64,000 nt of DNA from Patiria pectinifera (GCA_029964075.1 CM057149.1:26364197-26428196), one strand, 5' to 3'. Numbered from the stretch's first letter, positions 20,139-35,100 are shown. A program made the numbers and translations. The notes: generated by a model not told the origin, from the sequence alone.

Positions 20139-23100
20139 GTACTGTTCACTGTAGGACCAAATTATTAAAACACTTAATTGGGCTGCTCATTCACCATTGG
20201 TAAATTGGCACTGCAGAGCATGGCACTTGTGTTTAATACAATTACGTCTCCCTCCACAATTGCTTCTCTGCGTTTAATACAATTGCGTCTCTCTCCACAA
20301 TTGCTTCTCTGCGTTTGCTGCTCTGTTTATAGGCTTTGCTGCACATGTGGCAAGACCGCACTGTCAGCCAGTGTACAAAAAGTGAAATAAAAATTTCAAA
20401 AAAATCCAAGACATTTGCAAAAACTAGGGTGAAGGGCAACACCTTATCTTTTTAGATTACTGCTTTCTGTTATTAGTATTTTTTTAATAATACGAATTGT
20501 GGAATATGTCTGGATTTTACCTTTAAAATTTTTGTGTTTTTTGGTCTCTACAGTGTAGGTCATTTCTGTCTGTTTTGTGTTGCCTGTTTTGTGTTAGTAA
20601 ACGGAGATTTGTATGTTTTGTGTGTGTTATGTTCCTTTGGTCTTACCATTTTGTTTTTATTTTCAAAGATGACCTTTTGGAATATGAAATACAAGTGTAG
20701 AAGGAAACAGTAGTCCTGCAGCATAGTGTTAACATTCCAGTCATAGCCAAAAATATTCCCCTACCCTGTACTGGGGAAAATGCGGAAACGGACAGGTTTA
20801 ATGAGAAAAGTCTTGAAAAGAAGTGAAGATAGGGTTGGTACCAAATACTCTGCGAAATTATTCCGTCAGATAGCATTCAGAAGAAAACAGTTATTTTTTT
20901 AAAAAGTGTGTTTTCATGCTTATGCAATGGAATCCATCCCCAAAAAGTGAGCAAATGTTCCTCTGTTTTCTTAAAATGTACAGTTTCCACTGAGCTCAAA
21001 CTTCCACAGGTTAATTTTAAATTGCACTTTTCTTCAAATGTTGAGCAGTTTTATTGCTTCAAAATAGACAAATTTATGCGGAAAAAGCAAATGATCCTAC
21101 ATGTTCCTTTCGAACAATTGCAGATATATCGCAGTGAGAATGAAGAAACAGAACTGCGAAAAGGGATCTCAAGAGAAAACTCGTCAACAAGGGCATACCG
21201 GTGCGATTCTTCCGGACGGTAGAGGAGCTTGGGGAGAAAGTTTTGCAGGATTGGAACGCCATCATCAACCAGCTGTTTCCGCCACTGCACGACGTCACGA
21301 CGGACGTAGGTAAGCTTCAAAGGCATGTGTTAGCACGTGGGGCACCGTGGTTCTAATAGTTACAGTGTCAGACCCATCTGCCTTGGAACGTGTTAAGTGT
21401 AAGTCTCATGCTGAAGAAAGAGATTGAAGCTGGAAGAAAGACCAGTCAATTCAGCTTGTCAATGGACCGATCCAGTAAGCATTGTCCCATGGTGTTCTGA
21501 CCAATCACAGCCATGATTTATGTTCCGACGTGCGTGCACTAAAGTCCGACATGAGTGCACGCGCGTATGATGCGCGCGGCAGGAAAATGCAGCGTGGCAT
21601 TGGAGAGGAGCACATGTTAATTTGCCCACGTGCGCACTGGGCGGAGCTTACTGGATCGGTCCATTCGGTACCCGTGCACAGTTATACATTGCCCACGTAT
21701 TTCACTGGTACACACTCTCCTAGACGTGACCACCAGCGCTAGCACGTGAAAATGTAACACGTTCTTGTTCATTACTGACATTTAGGGAGTATTTGCTAGA
21801 CTTTACATTCAAAGATAAGCCATCTGCAAGTAAAGTTTGACTTTTGTTTGCAGCAAGTTGTACATCAACTTCACCAAACTTTGTTGGCTGCAATTTAGGC
21901 AGTAATTTAAAGGGCCTAATTTTGAAATCGGATTTCACCTGACTGACCAGATTTTCGACTCTGTTTTTCGGGGCAAGGTCTTGCATAACTTTTGTTATAT
22001 TTACGTTAAAAAACAATAGGGTAACGGTAGGAACTCATCCAAAATGTTTTTAATTTGTTCAACCTGCCAATACTATATTTGGAAATGTGAAATTTCTTTT
22101 GTTTTTTTTCTTTATGCTTGGTCTCGGTCTCAGAAGTCTTGGTCTCGGTCTCGGCCTTCAAAATTCTCGGTCTCGAAAGAGCTGGTCTTGGTCTTGGTCT
22201 TGGTCTCAGACATGGAGGCCTCGACTACAACACTGGCGTGTACACGTATAACTCGTAGCTGTAATCTGCTGAACGAGAACGTGTCCCGGACGCTGATTTT
22301 GGGTGCAATTCAAAACATGACTCGGCACATGTTAAATTGAAATTGAGATCCTAGAATATTGTTTTTTTTCGGAATATACAGCATTCACTGAGCTAAACGT
22401 TCTTCAGGTTAGTTGTTAATTGTTAATCACCCATCTATAGATTTTGAGCACTTTTGTTGCTTCGAACAAAACCAAATTCACAAATGACAAATGATGTACT
22501 CTACCTTTAAGTAATGCAGACAAGTTGGAATTTTCAGAAGAACAAAAAGATTTTTTTTTAAAGATTTTAAAATGCATAAAATAACTTCTTTGGAAACACT
22601 CAAGCTAGATATAAGCATTTTCAGCTGTACTACTTTTCTTCATCGCAGACGGTGAGCAGTTTCGTGAGTGGACGGCCCACGAGGCTTACGCTGAAACACG
22701 GCGCCGCGTATTCGTCCAAACGCCACACATCAGCAAGCTGTTTGGACAAATGGATGCACACACATTTCTGGCTCTGAAAGAACCACGCCCGGAAGATGAG
22801 AAGGTGCAACAAGAAGAGAATTATCAAGTGAATGGTGCAGGAAAAGGACGGAAGTCCACGTAAGGATCCAATGTCTTCAAATTTGTTTGTTGAAATCAGT
22901 TTTGTATTACTCGTACACGTGTACACATGAGTACAATTTTTTTTCTGTATACGTACTTGTCATGGTCATAAAAATGTGCTGCTACTTGTACCTGTACTAC
23001 ATGTAGCAAGAAATAATTATGTGTACTTGGACTTAATGGTGTGCTGTGGTCCAAGGGTTACAGTATACTAAGATTGCCTCTCAGTATAGTAAGATTGCCA

Positions 23101-26100
23101 TTTGTGAGTTTGTGAGGTGCTGCAGAGAAACAAAGGAAACTGCAATGATGATTTTCAAAATATGGTTAAATAAAACAATATACCCAGTGCAGTCTTATCC
23201 TCTCAGTCAATCGCCTGACACTGCATGAATAAACGAATTGGTACAAAGAACGGTGATCATTTTATGGACGGAAACTAACCTGTAACCGTTATTGTATTTC
23301 GGCCTAGGCTATTTGTATTAACCCTAACTTCCTAGGCCGTTTTGCTAGGATGTAGCCTCAATCCTGCAAAATCCTCCAATTGGCCTCATGGAAAAATAGC
23401 ATATAGCCTCAATCCTGCAAATTCCTCCATTATTTCTTGAATATGGTCCGTGGAGAGGTGACCACTGCCTGAATCTTGCAAAGTCCTCCGGCTATGACAG
23501 TCAATAGGCTGAGGCAGAGGCAGTGACATCCTGGAGCAGTGCAGAGGATTTCAAGTATAATCAAGGACTAAATGTATGCTAGGGTGAGCATAAACAACAC
23601 AAGGTCCGGCCCAAGACCTTGACATAGCGCGTCCTCCGAAATCAGCAACGCACTTTTGCCATGTAACCTCAATCCTGCAAATTCCTCCAATTTGCAAAAA
23701 GGATTTTGGAGGATTTTGGATGGTTAGCGTTAAGTTAACTAAGCAGCAATTAGGTAAGAACTACACTTGATGCATTTTATCGATTGTGTTCCGATGTCCG
23801 GAAAACTATTGCATGCAAATTTCTTTTACCCAAGATCAGTACCCATCTATCAGTGCAGTGAAAATTGACAGCTGCCCTCAGTTGACATCTGGGTGTATAC
23901 GCGACGCATGCTCATTTAACCCCTCAAGAAGAGCAGCGGCTATGGCTGCGGCTGCTTATCCTCACTGGATTGCATTTGCCAGCTGTGGTATGCCGTGACA
24001 CACAGCCAATGGGTAGTTCCACAGCTGCTGCTTTTGTGCAGTCCCGCTACCACACAAAGGCTGTGCAGTCATGCGGGCCACTTGCTCTATGTGTGGAGGA
24101 ATGTCCCCATTACACCCCATCCTTAAAGGGTTAAGAGTGACCCATAGAGCTATATTAAATTACTATGAGCGCTAACTCTTCATTCTTGTGCGCGGAGACG
24201 CTTTGAAGCCGCTCTGTGCGTGTTTGTAGAACACAATCAAAATAGATGGATTGAATTTTAAAAGTGTATTCTAAATGCAACGCGCAAGTGGAAGATACGC
24301 AAACAGCTTAAGCGCGTCATGACGGTTAAAAAAATGTCACGGCGAAAAAACATCTGCAGCGGTGGGACGCTCAGATGTTGTGCTGTTTGCGTAGAACAAA
24401 ATGGCACGCTCATTTGCTGATTGTGGGTTTCGGTTTTGGGCGTATCGGCTTCGATGACGCACTGTGAGGAATACAAACGCAGATACAAATAGCCGTACAA
24501 AAGCCGTACAAAAGTTTGAGCTTTCCATAGGTTTGTGCACAAACATGGATGTGCCCATCAGGCATTACTTTGTACGTCGAGTTAGCGCTCTAGTAATTTA
24601 ATAGAGCTCTATGGAGTGACCGCAAATCAGCTATAAATATTGTTAAAGTACAGTGTGATCCCCTTTTTAATTTTTGTTTCAAGTTATTGACAAAAAAACT
24701 AATAGGAATTCACTCATGAATGTATTATTAAAATCCCAACGCGTGTTCAGTTTTTGGTTCCTTAATCGGGGTGCCACAAGGTGCGGTGTACCAGTCTTTT
24801 GTGTTAGGCTACGAGCCATGTGTGGGGCGTTGGGAGCCACAATTTAGGTTGGGCCTCTGAAAAGAACAAAGTTCAAATTTTTGTGACAGGCCCATCATAA
24901 CACTGACAGTGGCGGAGATAGCCATGACATAATTTTCTTTCATTGTTCCTTTCAGGTTTATTGACAGGCCCCTCATATAACACTGACAGCAGCAGAGATA
25001 GAGATGCACCTTGATAGCATCACAAGAAGGACAATGTACCACACAATAAATATGCAAACAGACATTCAGTTGCTGGCACCCTGATAAAAACCAAAATATT
25101 GTTTGAGATTTAATTTATTATTTGGTTTGAGAAGCATATGAAGCAGAATATTGAATGAAATTAGTGCATGTTATTGTCAGTGTTCCATGTCTTAAACGGC
25201 CTTGCAATGTATTTTTTAAATTTTTTATATGCAATCCTTGAAAATGCTGCTCATTGCTCCTTTAAGTATAGGTTTTCCCGGCCAAGTTAGCAGATTTGGC
25301 TGCCAAATTGGTGATGCATGTTGAGATCAACATTCAATTACCTAAAAACACCAATCAATTTCATATTAAAAGCATGCGATTTCACATTTACATGTAAATC
25401 ATGCAATTTCAACAATAGGGCATTCAAATTAAAATTGCACAAACGAGCATCCAAATTCGCTGGAGCTTCCAGCTGTGTAAGTTTGGTCATTCGAATTCAC
25501 CATTAAGCAAGCATGTGTGTAAAGTAAGCAAAGTAATTCGAACTACTTTACTTTATTTTGAATGCAAAAAGTACTACATGTAAATAGACTGCGCGGAAAT
25601 GAAAACGAAAACAAGAATCTGATGCAAATAACCCTAAACCAAACCGACTGCTAAATTAAATGATCACTTAAACCGAATGACATAACTTCAATTTAGGATG
25701 TGTTAAACATGAAAATGTCAGGTCTTAAAACGAATTTGAACGCCTGAAATCTAATACGAACCACGGGAATGACAGCTTCAAATTGGCCACTATCAAGATG
25801 AATTTTGAATGCTATTTTTGCAAAATTGGCCAGGAAAACCTATATTTAAAGTTGCTTTAAGTATTTTTACGCACCTTTTGAGTATTTGAAGTTGCTTTTT
25901 CAGTGCTACTTTCAAGTTTCACCTGAAATTGGTTTAGTTTGTTAATGTTTATTTTTCAAGCAAAACAAATTTTCAAGCAGTATAAACTTTTGAACGAGAC
26001 TTCGAATGAAAAAATCCATTCTCATTTTAGTTATTGAATAATTACTTAACAAATTTTTAATTATTTGCAGCCGACAATAATTAAAGGGATATTTTTGTTT

Positions 26101-29100
26101 TTGCTATGGGCCCAAAAGCGTATAGTTGGCAGACATCTGTTGCCAGCCACAATGTCACAGTTAGACAGGTCCATCACAGACGTCTTCCTCTCCTCATCTT
26201 GTTGTCAGTTTGTTGGTGGTCGTGTCTCGTCCCGTCGCGCAGCATAGATCTCCAGCCAGACCGATTGCTAGCCAACCTTGGCCATGACCTGGTGGGAATT
26301 TGGAAGTCTACCAAGTCTCTCTTCAGGACATCCTTAAATCGCAATCTGGGACGTCCAACTGGTCGGTCTCCTTGTTCTAGGGCTCCATAAAGTTTAAAGC
26401 AGGGGAGTCGGTGTGGTTCCATATGGGTCACATGACCTGCCCAGCGGAGACTTGGTTATCTTGACTAGTTCCACACAATAAAAGCATGTTTCAGAGGGTT
26501 GAAATTGTCTAAAATGGAGAAAAACACAAATTACTTTTTGTTCATTTAAATAAAGATATCAGAAATTCGTTAGGAGAAGAAAAATCCAAGGTGTTGAAGG
26601 TTAAAGGTACAGTAACTTTTAAGCACTCCTTTTTTTTTCTCAGGGAGCTGATCAAACAGGCAGAGCCATCTATTCTTACACTGGTCGGAGAAAGAGGTTG
26701 CGGCAAGACGGCCATTGTCGCTAACTGGGTGAAGCATTTAAAGAAGAGCTACCCGGGGCTCAGGGTCATCTCGCACTTTGTTGGCAGCAGTGCCCTCAGC
26801 ACAGACATCACCAGCTTCCTGCGTCGTGTCACCTACGAGCTGCGAGGGGAATTTGTTGGTGGGTATGGTCTCTGGACATAAATAGCGACTCAACGGTTCA
26901 AGTGATAGAGGAGTTAGGGGAGACCTGGGCGGATCGAGCTTTGGCTCATGGGGGAGGGGTTAAGCTGTTAAAGTAGGTGGGGGGTTAGCAGGCATGTGCT
27001 ACTTTTTTTCTGCATGATTTTTCTATATTTTTGTTGCGGCCGAAGGAGTGGGAGGTCTAGACTAATGTGCAGAACCGACCCGAAATTGAAACCGACTTGA
27101 CCCGGACCCAAAATGGGGTCGGTCGGCTCGGCTTTTACATAATTTCAGTCAGGTTGGGTTGGTTGCGTATCGGGTTTGGATTTTTGGGTCAGGTCAGGTC
27201 GGTTAAGCCATCTTGTGAAAAACTTGAAATAAACAGGAAAAATGAAACAATTCGGAAATTCACGCAGTACAATATACAGTACGAACCAAGGTCAACTCAC
27301 CGCGAGACTGTGCATGTGGTTTGCGGTCTATCACGTACAGACTGTAACTTGGATAAAGTTATGGGTCTTCACCGTACCGCACTGTACGATTTTTTTCTGA
27401 GACAAGACGATGATTTTCACGGTCCTATAACCTTATTTGAAACAGGCTGATTATTAGACAGATTGTAATGAAGGTGAATTTTTCCTGTTAAATCCAGGGA
27501 ACCAGAATGAGACATCGGGTGATACAGAGGACATGTCTAACTTCCATCATATCTGCGAGGCGTTTGTGGCAGCGGTGGCCATGGGTCCTTGTGTGCTAGT
27601 ACTGGACGGCATCGATGAACTGAGCGGTACCCTCGGGCAAAACATGCACCAGGTATTGGCTTCTAATGAGGGGGTTCATTCAATAGCTTTGCGCAGTGGC
27701 TGTTGAGGGCGCTAGTGTAGAAAGCTAAGTGTGTGCACAAACGATGTGCCAAAGTTTTGCAAATTCTGAGATTAATTTAGACCAGAAAATTGTATTGTAG
27801 TAAAATTTTTGTTGAATTTTTTTTGTAGTACCCCAATTTAGATGCACAACAAAAAATGGAACTGACTTTTTCCTCTAGATAATTGGAACACACATACAAC
27901 CCTTAATAGATATACTTGTATGTTTATATGTGTTCCGTCAGGAACAGTCTCTCATATAAATAGGCGGGTGTTTAAATATTGTCAAACTATAAAGATTCCC
28001 CATAACATTAAAGATAGTGATTTTTGAGAAGTCCTTTTTTAAATATGTAAATTACATTTTTTTTTCTCTCCAAGATAGCCAAGAAAAATCAATTCAACAT
28101 GGAATCCAAAAATAAAAAACACCAGTTGACACTGAAACTTTGTATTAAAGAAGAGTTAAGCAAAAACATAAACCCACCAAGTTTCATTTCTGCTTCAGGT
28201 GAAAGAGATGTCCTGGCTGCCCGCTGCGCTACCCCGGCAGTGCCAAATAGTCCTGAGCACCGTCCGCTCCGACCTGACCTACAAGACCCTCTCCCAGCGC
28301 GGGGACACGCAGGTCCTGCCGGTCCCGCTCTTCAGGGACAAAGGCCAGAAGACCACCATGGTGGCCAACAACCTGGCCGTCCACTGCAAGTGCCTGGACC
28401 AGGCCCAGATGGACAAGGTGGTCGCTTCCAAGCTGAGTGACCGGCCGTTGTTTCTGTCCATTCTGGCCAACGAGCTCCGAGTCTGCGGGAGCTATGGAAA
28501 CCTGGACAAGGTGACGGAATAAATCAACCCTTAAAAGTGGCCTGTTTTCAAACTTGTCTCCCAAAAAGCTTTTGAACTAGCTTTTTCCTCAAGCAATACT
28601 AAAACTGTATAGTTTTCTATGAGAAATTGAACGGAAAAGTCTGCCCACGCTTAGTCTTAGATTAGAATGATTAGTGTTCAAATGTACAATAACAATACTT
28701 TTGGCGGCTAATCATCCTTACTCGCAGCTCAGAAGCTGAATTGCGAAGAACGTAGCTACAACATGGTTTGGGCTGCCCTCAGTTCGACCTAGCGATGACA
28801 CTGATCAGTCCGCGACTGACTTTTTAGGAACAAGTCGTGCCTGAGCTACAACCGTTGGGAACAATCTAGAAGCCGATTTTTTTGCGACCTGACTGTAACT
28901 GCGATGATATTAAGATGATTGGCATCAGTTGGCACTATAAAAAAACAATCAAGAGTCGCAAGGGTAGCAAAATATCACATTCTTGATGTGTTCCCAACAG
29001 GCGGGAATCAATCGCAGTCGTGAAGCCAATCAGCGTGCGGCAAAAACAGTTGAATGAACATTTGATTGTTATCAACACACTTTAACCGCAATTGTTAAAG

Positions 29101-32100
29101 AAGTCACATGACTGTCTATGCTGTGGAATCGTCTTGGATTGTCGTGGCTGACATGAGCATGGTTGCGATTATTTTGTGTTGAGATGCAGCTTGTTCCATG
29201 AGAATCACAGGATTTCTCACTTTTGGGACCTGAGCATTACTTTTCTGCTTGATGCCCAAGGTTCCCATGACGTGAACACTCCTCTTAAGACCAACCCGAC
29301 CAACCATAGGCCACTCGGGTTGGGACACACCATTTTGGAGAGTTTGCCCTGGGGGATTAAGATATTTACGAGCACTTATCCTATAATTGGTTCCATAAAG
29401 GAGCGAAGGTCACTCTGCCTGAGAGATTTTAAGCATAATATTTTGTTGCTAAATTTAATCTGTCGGCCGACAAAAGTATTATCATAATGACGTGCCTGAA
29501 ATGTTGACTTGTTTTATATGTTGAAATGTGAAATCCGTGACGAGAACGATCTTTTACTGCTATGCTAGCATAAACCACAATCACCAGAAAGTATAGTCCA
29601 AGAAAGCAGTGTGGCCAACAGGTGGTAGTTCATTTAACCACAAGTGATTATCTCGCTGGGACTGTGGAGCAGGGAGGGGAGTTTGGTTTACTTAAGGGCT
29701 CCCCAGGGGCTTTCAACAGAGGTCCAAAATGGTGTATGAAATTAGTCACTTTCTAAAGAGGGCAGTTTTCGTGGTTACACCTCTATGTTCCGACACCCCT
29801 ATGTTCCGACTGCACATATTCCTATTCCTAACGCTAACCATAACCATAACCCTAACCCTAACCGGGAGTAACACAATCTTAGGTTGTCGGAACATAGAGC
29901 AGTCACCGTTTTCGTCATGCATCGTGGCGCAAGCAAATCGCAGGTCGACCTGAGGGCGGCTTTTGGCTGCCACCATACGATGCATGTCTGACCACGGAGC
30001 ACAGCCAGAGATCGAAAGTGTCGATTTTGGCTGAGGGAGGAAAACCAGAGAGCCCAAAGAAAAACTGTCGTGGTACAGGAGAGAACCAACCAACAACTCT
30101 ACTCACATATGGTCCGATCCGGGATTCGAACCCGGGCCACATTGGTGATAGGCGAGCGTTTTATGCACCAGCCACCCATGCCACCCTTAAACTTGGGCCA
30201 ACCGTCTCTTCAACATTATTTTCATAAATTTCAATTTTTTAGTCAGTCTTGCAATTTTGTTTTAAATGCTTAGACATTGTTCACTTCATACAAAAACTTT
30301 TTTTGGGGGGGGGTTTGAGCCCATAACTCTTCTAGAATTCCTCATCCAGTATGGGCACAGTATCTTTTTCAAGTGGCACAATTGATATGCATCATATCCT
30401 TTAAGATTAAAAAAAAAATGGTGTTGGTAATATTGCCTTGGTAGATGATGGAGCAATACATAGAGGCAGTGACATTCAGGGACCTGTGGAAATGTGTGAT
30501 TCACCGATGGATTAGGGATTACGGGTGGACAACGGACGGCCGCTCAACGTCGGTTTCCACTGATAACAGCTTGGAAGGTACGTGTGTCAAAAACATTGAC
30601 TGCGGGGATGAGTGTGGAGAAGATGTGTGGTTTTAAATCAGTTAGGGGTCTAGCTGGCTGCCAATAATGGCCCGAGCCAAAATCCCCATTCGGGCTGTTC
30701 CTTAAATTTGGGTGTACATGTCAAACACTGTAATGAGCTGCTGTTGGAAAGGTGAATGTGATACATCACTAATATCAGGGTTGTCAAATACCAGCTTTAG
30801 AGCTGGTTTCAGCTTTGTTGTGTTTTGGATTTCAGCTGTTTTCCCTTACTTGCTGTACGCGTACAAAGGTATAGGAGATTTCCAAAGTTCAGCTTTTTCT
30901 TTTTCAGCTGTTTTCAGCTATATTTAGAAGTGGTCACTCACACCCATGAATATGCGACATCTAATGAGTGGAAAACAATTGTAGACCAAACTAAGGTACC
31001 ACCACCTTAACGACTGTGGACATTGTACATCATGTGGTCGGACGGACGTACGTTGGATTTTACGCCATTGCCCATTCACAAATACCTTTTTCGATCAAAA
31101 GCAAGAAAAAGTCGAAATATTGACAAACTTCCCATAATTTTGTTGTTACCAATTTTGAGCGTGCGGTGTGCTCATCATCGCCTTATATGGAGATCATGTC
31201 TGTGGTGACACACACCTGGTTGCAGCCAGTGCGTAAGGTACGTGCGTACTGTGCACATATGGCACTAAACGTAGGGTCTCGCAACGGTTCCTAAATAGCG
31301 CTGGAGTGGTGTTAAAACGGCAGTTTAAAACCGCCCGCTTGATCATCTCGAGCAATCAGAATGGCGATTGGCTAACCTGTGACTTTGACGTCAAAGCACC
31401 ATGTGACCATCCAGTTTCCATGTGATCGGCCACCCATTTAATTATCATCCGCGTCGCCTGTTGTAAACAAGAGAGTGGAGGCATATTTACACTTGAAATA
31501 ACTGCAAATTATTTGTTGCATATTAATTTCATTGATTCTGTTTGCTTCAACATGGCTACCCATTTCCTTGCGACAGACATATCAGGCTGGGTCGCCGAGG
31601 TGCTGCGCCTGATCAGCTGTTCCAGACACGGCCTGAGCGAGCCCGAGATCCTGGAACTGCTGAGAATGATGGGATACACAGGTCAGGCTGAGGTCACGCC
31701 CTTTGACTTTGCCCTCTTCCGGTCGGCCACCTTCGATGCCCTGGTGGAGAGGCCCGGGGGCCTGATGAGTTTCTTCCATCAGCATCTCAGGGAGGCTGTG
31801 GAACACTCGCTGCTCGGTGAGAACTTTCAAGATGCGTTCCCCGTGCTCTTCATCAAATTCGATTTTGTTTTTTTTTCTATCAATAATTTTTCAACTTGTA
31901 TGTGTTTTATTCCAACCGAAAACCCTGGTGGTGCGTACATTATCGATACTAATTGTGTCTGGAAGCCAATAATTCAAAATTGTAAAGTTATTATTCAGAA
32001 ACTAAACATGGGCCGATGTGTTTCAGTTGATGTCTCATTCAAAGGTGAATAACTTTTGTTATCGCCAGAAAATAGCAAATCAGAAAAGGAATTTATTTTT

Positions 32101-35100
32101 CAGGATGAAACTCGAAAATAGCATGGGAATGCATCTTACACTCAAAAGACGTATTTCAAATTGTCTTCAACATTACAGATCTTTTCACTTTTAATCATCT
32201 TGTTATATTTACATGTATAGGATGGGGTTTGCGTTGAGGAGTTGTAGACTCTGATTTCTTTCCCTTCACCGATGCATTTTTTTGCGAACACTGTATTGGT
32301 TTTGTGATGGCTATATATGAGAGCAAAGTTACAGATTTACTCGGGAGGACTTGAACACAAAACCCTCTGCTTTCAGTGCAGATGTCTTTACCCACTGAAC
32401 CACCAAGCTAGTCAGGATGGGCTTGGTGGCTGGAAAACATTTATAGGATGGACATTTTGTTGGGGTGATGTAAATTCAATATTGGGGTTTTTCCTTCACA
32501 GATTTTTGTCTGTTTTGTTTGTAATGCACATTTGCAGTAGAAAGCAGGAGGTCCTGGGTTCAGAGAACACTGCCCGAAACAATCATTGAAATGAAAACAA
32601 TTTGTAGGGTTACAGGCATTGGAATTGAATGCAGTAGCTTCTGTATGATGTTGCCCGAATCGTTCTTGGTCTGGGTTATATTATTCATAGTTCATTCAAG
32701 ATTAAAAATGCATGAAATTATTTCTTCCCTGGCCTTGTAATACTTATCCTTTTGCCGTGCTCTCCAGGAATGATCAGCGGCACAGCAGGCTTGCCCGACT
32801 CCCCCGAAGCCTCCGCCGTCAACTTCCTGGCGGTGGGCCAGAACCGCCAGAAGAGGCCGTGCCACGAGGCCCTGTCCCGCTACTTCTGGAAGCAGCCGCA
32901 CAGCCTGCGCAGAACCGGGGAGTTGCCCTGGCAACTGGAGAAATGCGGTGACGTGCAGGGCCTCTATAGCATCCTGACGGAACCTGAGTGAGTGCCATTA
33001 CTAATACTGCCGCAAGGGTTGTATGGAACAAAAGAGTAACCTGCCAATGAGAGTGTGCGAAGGATACCAAGCTGGTTCATGCATATTAGTCACTATATAT
33101 ATATACAGTCATTGTGGGGCGAGATAGTATACACATGTAGACTGGCAGTGAGGTCACTAGCGCACGTCTAAAGAGGTTCAGGGACCCCCCCCCTCCTTTA
33201 CAAACTTGCATCACCTGAACATTTTGGGGAAGTTTGTAGGGGGTCCGCCTTTGGTGTCATCCCATATACTGGTGCCCCCTGGCTGAGGCTGGGTTTCTAG
33301 TAATAAGATCTCCGGAATCAGCGTAAGTGACAGTGTTTTCGTGTTTGGATCCGTCCCTTGTAGAGTATTCCTAATGATGTGCCAGGACAGCATTCAGAGC
33401 GTGGCCCTCAAGCTGGATCTCCTGCGCTACTGGCAGCGACTGAGCCGCAGCGGCTACGACATCGCCGAGACTTACGTGAAGATGGTCATGAACGCGTTGT
33501 ATGAGCAAGAGCTTGCCTGGAATGGTGGAGGAGGGAATCACGGTAACCAAGAAGCGGCTGTGGTGAATGATGGAGATGGTATGCAGCATAGTGATCATAG
33601 TCATGCTGTCCACTAGGAGGTTTCCAATTGACCTTTCGCCATTTCCGAAAAAGCACTGTCCAGCTTTTGGGGCTGTCCTGTTGTTTCTGTTGTTTGTTGT
33701 GTCATATCAATAGCCTTAAAAGATACCAGTGGTTTCATCCTTTGTTGACGTACTTTAGCACGTACTACATGCTGTTTCATGCTTGATGAGTGCTCGCAAG
33801 TAGTGCTTGCAGATCCCAATTTGTGTTCAGGATTACAAGCAATTGACCTATCGCGGTAGAATCGCGGTAGAATCGCGTCAACGCAGCTTGTGAAATATTG
33901 CCCAATTTCATGATATACAAATGGACGCGGAATGCGCAACATCTGAGACAAACAAAACTTGGTGTGCAAAAACTCCATAGGGTTGTCTAAGGGGCGTGGC
34001 TAACTCGCAAATGGTTAAAGGTCAATTGACCTATCGTGGTAGAATCGTGTCAGTGCTGCCTGTGAAAATTTGTCCAGTTACATGATATACAAATGGAAGC
34101 GGAATGCGCAAAATTTGCAACAAACAAAACTGAACGTATAAAATTCCATAGGGTTGTCTAAGGGGCGTGGCTAACTCGCAAACGGCGATAGATCAGTTGT
34201 GTGGAAAAGGGATTACAAAGATAAAAAAACTGGCAAAGGTGTTTAAATGTCAGTAGCAAGAAGGCAATGGGAATCTGGCAGCTCCCTCTAGTGGAGCGTT
34301 TCCCTCAAGGGCGTGAATTTGTATTGGGCGATATAAATTCAATATTGTGTTTTAACCTTCAAGAATAATAGCCTTCTCTGGTTCTTGGAAAATCATTGCA
34401 AATAACATGAATCAACTTTGGGAGTCTTCTTTAATGGTGTTCTCATTATTATGGTTTGCTCTTATATTGGCTTGCAGGAGGAAAGATATTGCCATCCTCT
34501 GCCAAGAAACTTCTTCAAAAGCTCTCCGTCATTGAAGAAAGTGAGGGGTCGGTTTCTCCCAACGACAGTCCCGTACATGAAAGCAAGATTTTGTCTTCAG
34601 ATGCCAGTCTCACAAATGGAACCGATGCCAAGGCTTCATTGTGCTCCTCTTCAGCCTCCGCCTCAGTGCAGGACAAAGTGTCTCCAGCCTCCGTTAAAGG
34701 GCCTAGTACAGCCGCCAATGATAGGGAGGCACTCTCGTTCTCGGATACTGATGAGGAGGCGGGGGAAGTGTGGGAGGACGCCAGAGATGGAACAGAACCA
34801 CAGAGTGACGAAGGTAACCTATCTGCATCAAATTCTGCGTTGACTTAAGACTGCGCTGTGTATGGCCTCCGCGCGCAAACAAGAGAGGGCACTTTCTGAT
34901 CACTTTTGAGAGCCCAGTGGACGGGTCATAATGACTGCGCGTACTGGTTTCTGTGCGTATAGCGCAAAGTACGCATGACTAAGTATATTCTGAATGTGCA
35001 CAAAGCCATAGCGTCTTCACGTGAGCGTCAGGCATCACGTACTTGTTCCAAAATTGTGGGGACAACACACCTGATGAATGATAGATATTTTCAAAACCAA

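Noticed and set aside
22044..22340. Open frame over the GGTCTC repeat
   Set aside because: Simple-sequence repeat in an intron gives a low-complexity peptide.
29842..29866. Chromosome end or assembly join at a telomere
   Set aside because: Only about four units, surrounded by normal intron of TTC41.
30110..30187. Functional tRNA gene on the minus strand
   Set aside because: The B box is perfect, but the head does not fold into a complete cloverleaf and is followed by a SINE body.
31817..32052. Extension of the TTC41 exon 8 reading frame as coding
   Set aside because: Open by chance after a good GTGAGA donor; the added text is not family-like and exon 9 fits the phase of the donor.
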